Positions 52,185 to 53,698 of a stretch of DNA of 53,698 nt are shown one piece after another (within the stretch, counting starts at the first letter, position 1; each line of letters begins with the position of its first letter). Under the pieces are notes generated by a model. That model was not told the DNA's origin. It saw only the letters and a program-made list of their open reading frames with translations, and searched no databases. Position numbers and translations under genes: made by a program. Source of the DNA: Rhabdothermincola sediminis (GTDB lineage Bacteria > Actinomycetota > Acidimicrobiia > Acidimicrobiales > Acidimicrobilacustridaceae); assembly GCF_014805525.1 (NCBI RefSeq), contig NZ_JACFSZ010000021.1, forward strand, positions 1 through 53,698. The letters run 5' to 3'.

Positions 52185-52514
52185 CTAATGGGGCTCTTCG
52201 CGATGAAGGCTGGGGGCGTGTCGTGAGTTGGGCCGGCTGATGAGGTTGACGTGGACCCCGTCGGCGTTGTCGGTCCAGGCCGTTCGGGTCTGTAGGGTCC
52301 GCCGGGTCTGGGCGACTTCGGCGGGTGTTCGGTAGCCGATCCCGGAGTGGGGTCGATGGTGGTAGTGGTCGATGTAGGCGGTGATCGCTTTTCGCGCCCG
52401 GTGGATGGATTCCCATTCGGCGCGCGAGGCGCAGCGCTTCTCGAACTGGCCGAACCATGACTCGATGAATGCCTGGGACTCGGGGTCGCGGTAGCCGCTA
52501 CGACGATGCGTCAC
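52185..52514 (-). pseudogene. IS3-family transposase C-terminal fragment
   Basis: A 109-residue reading frame on the minus strand. DPESQAFIESWFGQFEKRC holds the last catalytic Glu region of a DDE integrase core, followed by AYIDHYHHRPHSGIGYRTPA, the conserved end of IS3 OrfB proteins. The two catalytic Asp and everything before them are missing. The C-terminal stretch after about residue 75 is probably read-through. Its sequence does not complete the OrfB at 52885, so it belongs to a different IS3 element. Confidence 0.8.
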
Positions 52515-52576
52515 TCCACGAGCGGAGAGGTGTGAGGATCCCCCCTCTGACCGGTCACCTCGAATAGGAGGTAATC

Positions 52577-52888
52577 ATGTCAGTGATGGAGGAGAAGTCG
52601 CCCCGAACGCGGCGCAGCTTCACCGACGAGTTCAAGCGTGACGCTGTGGCGATGGTGCTCGACGATGGCAACAAGATCGTCGATGTGGCCGAGCGCCTCG
52701 GTGTCGGTGAGGGCACGCTCGGGAACTGGGTGCGCCAGGCCCGTGTGGACCGCGGTGAGCGCGCCGGGGTGAGCACGACCGAGCGCCAGGAGCTCGTGGA
52801 GTTGCGCCGGGAGAACGCCCGGTTGCGGATGGAACGAGATCTGCTCAAACGAGCGACGGCCTTCTGGGTGAAGGAGTCGGGACAGTGA
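52577..52888 (+). CDS. IS3-family transposase OrfA
   Basis: A 103-residue DNA-binding subunit. The helix-turn-helix is FTDEFKRDAVAMVLDDGNKI then VDVAERLGVGEGTLGNWVRQ, and the leucine-zipper-like tail is LVELRRENARLRMERDLLKR. ATG at 52577 has AGGAGG about six bases upstream. Its stop overlaps the orfB start (GTGA), so orfB may be made by re-initiation as well as by frameshifting; no classic A6G slippery run is visible. Confidence 0.93.
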   Translation: MSVMEEKSPRTRRSFTDEFKRDAVAMVLDDGNKIVDVAERLGVGEGTLGNWVRQARVDRGERAGVSTTERQELVELRRENARLRMERDLLKRATAFWVKESGQ

Positions 52889-53610
52889 CCCGCTATCGCT
52901 GGGTCGCTGCCCGGGGGGCCGAGGGTTTCCCGATCACGATGGCGGCCAAGGTCGCTGAGGTGTCCCGTCAGGCGTTCTATGACTGGCGTCAGCGCACCGC
53001 TGCTGGGCCGACCGCAGCGGAGCTGGCCGAGGTGGAGTTGGTCGAGTTGATGCGTGAGATCCACGCCGAGCACGACGGCACCTACGGGGTTCCCCGGATG
53101 ACCGTCGAGCTCGCCCGTCGCGGCCAGCATGTGAACCGCAAGCGGGTTGAGCGGTTGATGCGAGCCCACGGCATCGTCGGGGTGCACAAGCCAGCGAAGG
53201 TGCGCACCACGATCCCCGCCGAGGAGAACCCGCCGATGCCCGACCTGATCGGCCGGCGGTTCGCTCCGGCCGCGCCCGATGTCGCCTGGTGTGGCGACAT
53301 CACCTACATCCCAACAGGGGAAGGCTGGCTCTACCTCGCGTCGGTGCTCGACCTCGGCAGTCGACGCCTGGTCGGCTACTCGATGGCCGAGCACATGCGC
53401 ACCGAGCTGGTCGCCGACGCGCTCACCATGGCCGCCGGAGCGAGGGGCGGACAGACCGCCGGGATCATCTTCCACGGCGACCGCGGGAGCCAATACATGT
53501 CCGGCGACTACCGGGCCCAGATCGCCGAGCTGGAGATGGTGCAGTCGGTCGGTCGCACCGGGGTGTGCTGGGACTGCGATGATCCTGGTGTGCTGCTCCG
53601 GTCGGCCTGA
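52885..53610 (+). pseudogene. IS3-family transposase OrfB, truncated before the catalytic Glu
   Basis: A 241-residue frame. The N-terminal HTH_21-like region contains HDGTYGVPRMTVELARRGQ. The rve core shows the first Asp in WCGDITYIPT and the second in FHGDRGSQY. After VGRTGVCWD the expected NA-xES-F motif with the catalytic Glu is replaced by CDDPGVLLRSA and a stop. About 60 residues are lost, so the enzyme should be inactive. Upstream, orfA is intact. Confidence 0.9.
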
Positions 53611-53665
53611 CCCTTGCTATGACCGGCCTCGTGCCCTTGCGTTGACATGTCGTCCGGCCGGAGCA
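53594..53665. repeat. inverted repeat at the break in orfB
   Basis: TGCTCCGGTCGG (53594-53605) and CCGGCCGGAGCA (53654-53665) match as a 12-bp inverted repeat with one mismatch, separated by 48 bp. It begins about 20 bp after orfB loses homology. It may be the end of another mobile element inserted there, or a structured remnant. The window stops 33 bp later; those last bases show no recognisable gene. Confidence 0.5.
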
Positions 53666-53698
53666 ACACCCGACATCCGAGGCTGCCCGCCAGCCGGA

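Larger units (their letters stand above)
52536..53610 (+). mobile_element. IS3-family insertion sequence, 3' truncated
   Basis: Contains overlapping orfA and orfB in the usual IS3 order. The left end is probably close to 52536, just before the GGATCCCCCCTCTGACCGGT stretch that leads into orfA, but I could not confirm a terminal repeat because the right end is missing. orfB is cut before its last catalytic residue, near 53575, where the sequence changes to unrelated DNA. The left boundary given is approximate. Confidence 0.75.

Overview
The window is 53.7 kb of very GC-rich DNA with actinobacterial content: two WhiB-type Fe-S regulators, a SenX3/RegX3-like phosphate-sensing pair next to phoU, a UPF0182 membrane protein beside a PDZ-Lon protease, a DUF2342 zincin-like protein, a DivIVA-domain protein and a menaquinone-type SdhCAB. 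High GC3, many GTG starts and frequent ATGA/GTGA overlaps fit this. The mixture suggests class Acidimicrobiia, but that is inference; I see no marker that fixes genus. The left edge lies inside a 33-bp tandem repeat and the right edge inside or beside insertion-sequence DNA, so the window may be a whole assembly contig that broke at repeats on both sides.

Layout. 0-4 kb: tandem repeat, a MarR-controlled MFS exporter with a 3' frameshift, a D-2-hydroxyacid dehydrogenase and a lipocalin/CrtC-like protein. 3.9-5.5 kb: a DUF368 gene and a DedA gene, divergent; both families are now linked to undecaprenyl-phosphate recycling. 5.5-9 kb: sdhCAB. 9-11.4 kb: a GH2 glycosidase. 11.5-14.6 kb: a PAS/GAF/GGDEF/EAL c-di-GMP protein. 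14.7-20.1 kb: a MoxR-type AAA+ ATPase and its VWA partner, separated by an opposite-strand rpiA-GH1 pair. 20-24.5 kb: macrodomain protein, two WhiB genes, glutamate formiminotransferase, a short tatA, and an HtrA protease. 24.5-27.1 kb: ppk1 and a Nudix hydrolase. 27.2-31.3 kb: a collapsed pstSCAB operon followed by intact phoU, sensor kinase and response regulator. 31.3-36.4 kb: MFS protein, DUF2342 protein, atypical SDR and a catalytically dead HtrA paralogue. 36.5-44 kb: moaE, a tiny membrane protein, mreB (apparently with a CTG start), then a complete branched-chain-amino-acid-type ABC importer translationally linked to mreB, and an ECHDC3-like crotonase. 44-51 kb: HEAT protein, small membrane protein, PDZ-Lon protease, DivIVA-domain protein, UPF0182. 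51-53.7 kb: decayed EmrB-type transporter, initiator tRNA, and fragments of two different IS3-family elements.

Most genes are ordinary core functions: respiration, phosphate/polyphosphate, envelope lipid carrier recycling, cell shape and envelope quality control. I did not find a convincing new defence or biosynthetic system. The strongest unusual signals are (1) the pst operon, where gene junctions are kept but gene interiors are missing, (2) the DUF368/DedA divergent pair, (3) the mreB CTG start coupled to a small ORF and onward into a transporter operon, (4) an HtrA pseudoprotease alongside an active HtrA, and (5) the PDZ-Lon/DivIVA/UPF0182 envelope cluster.
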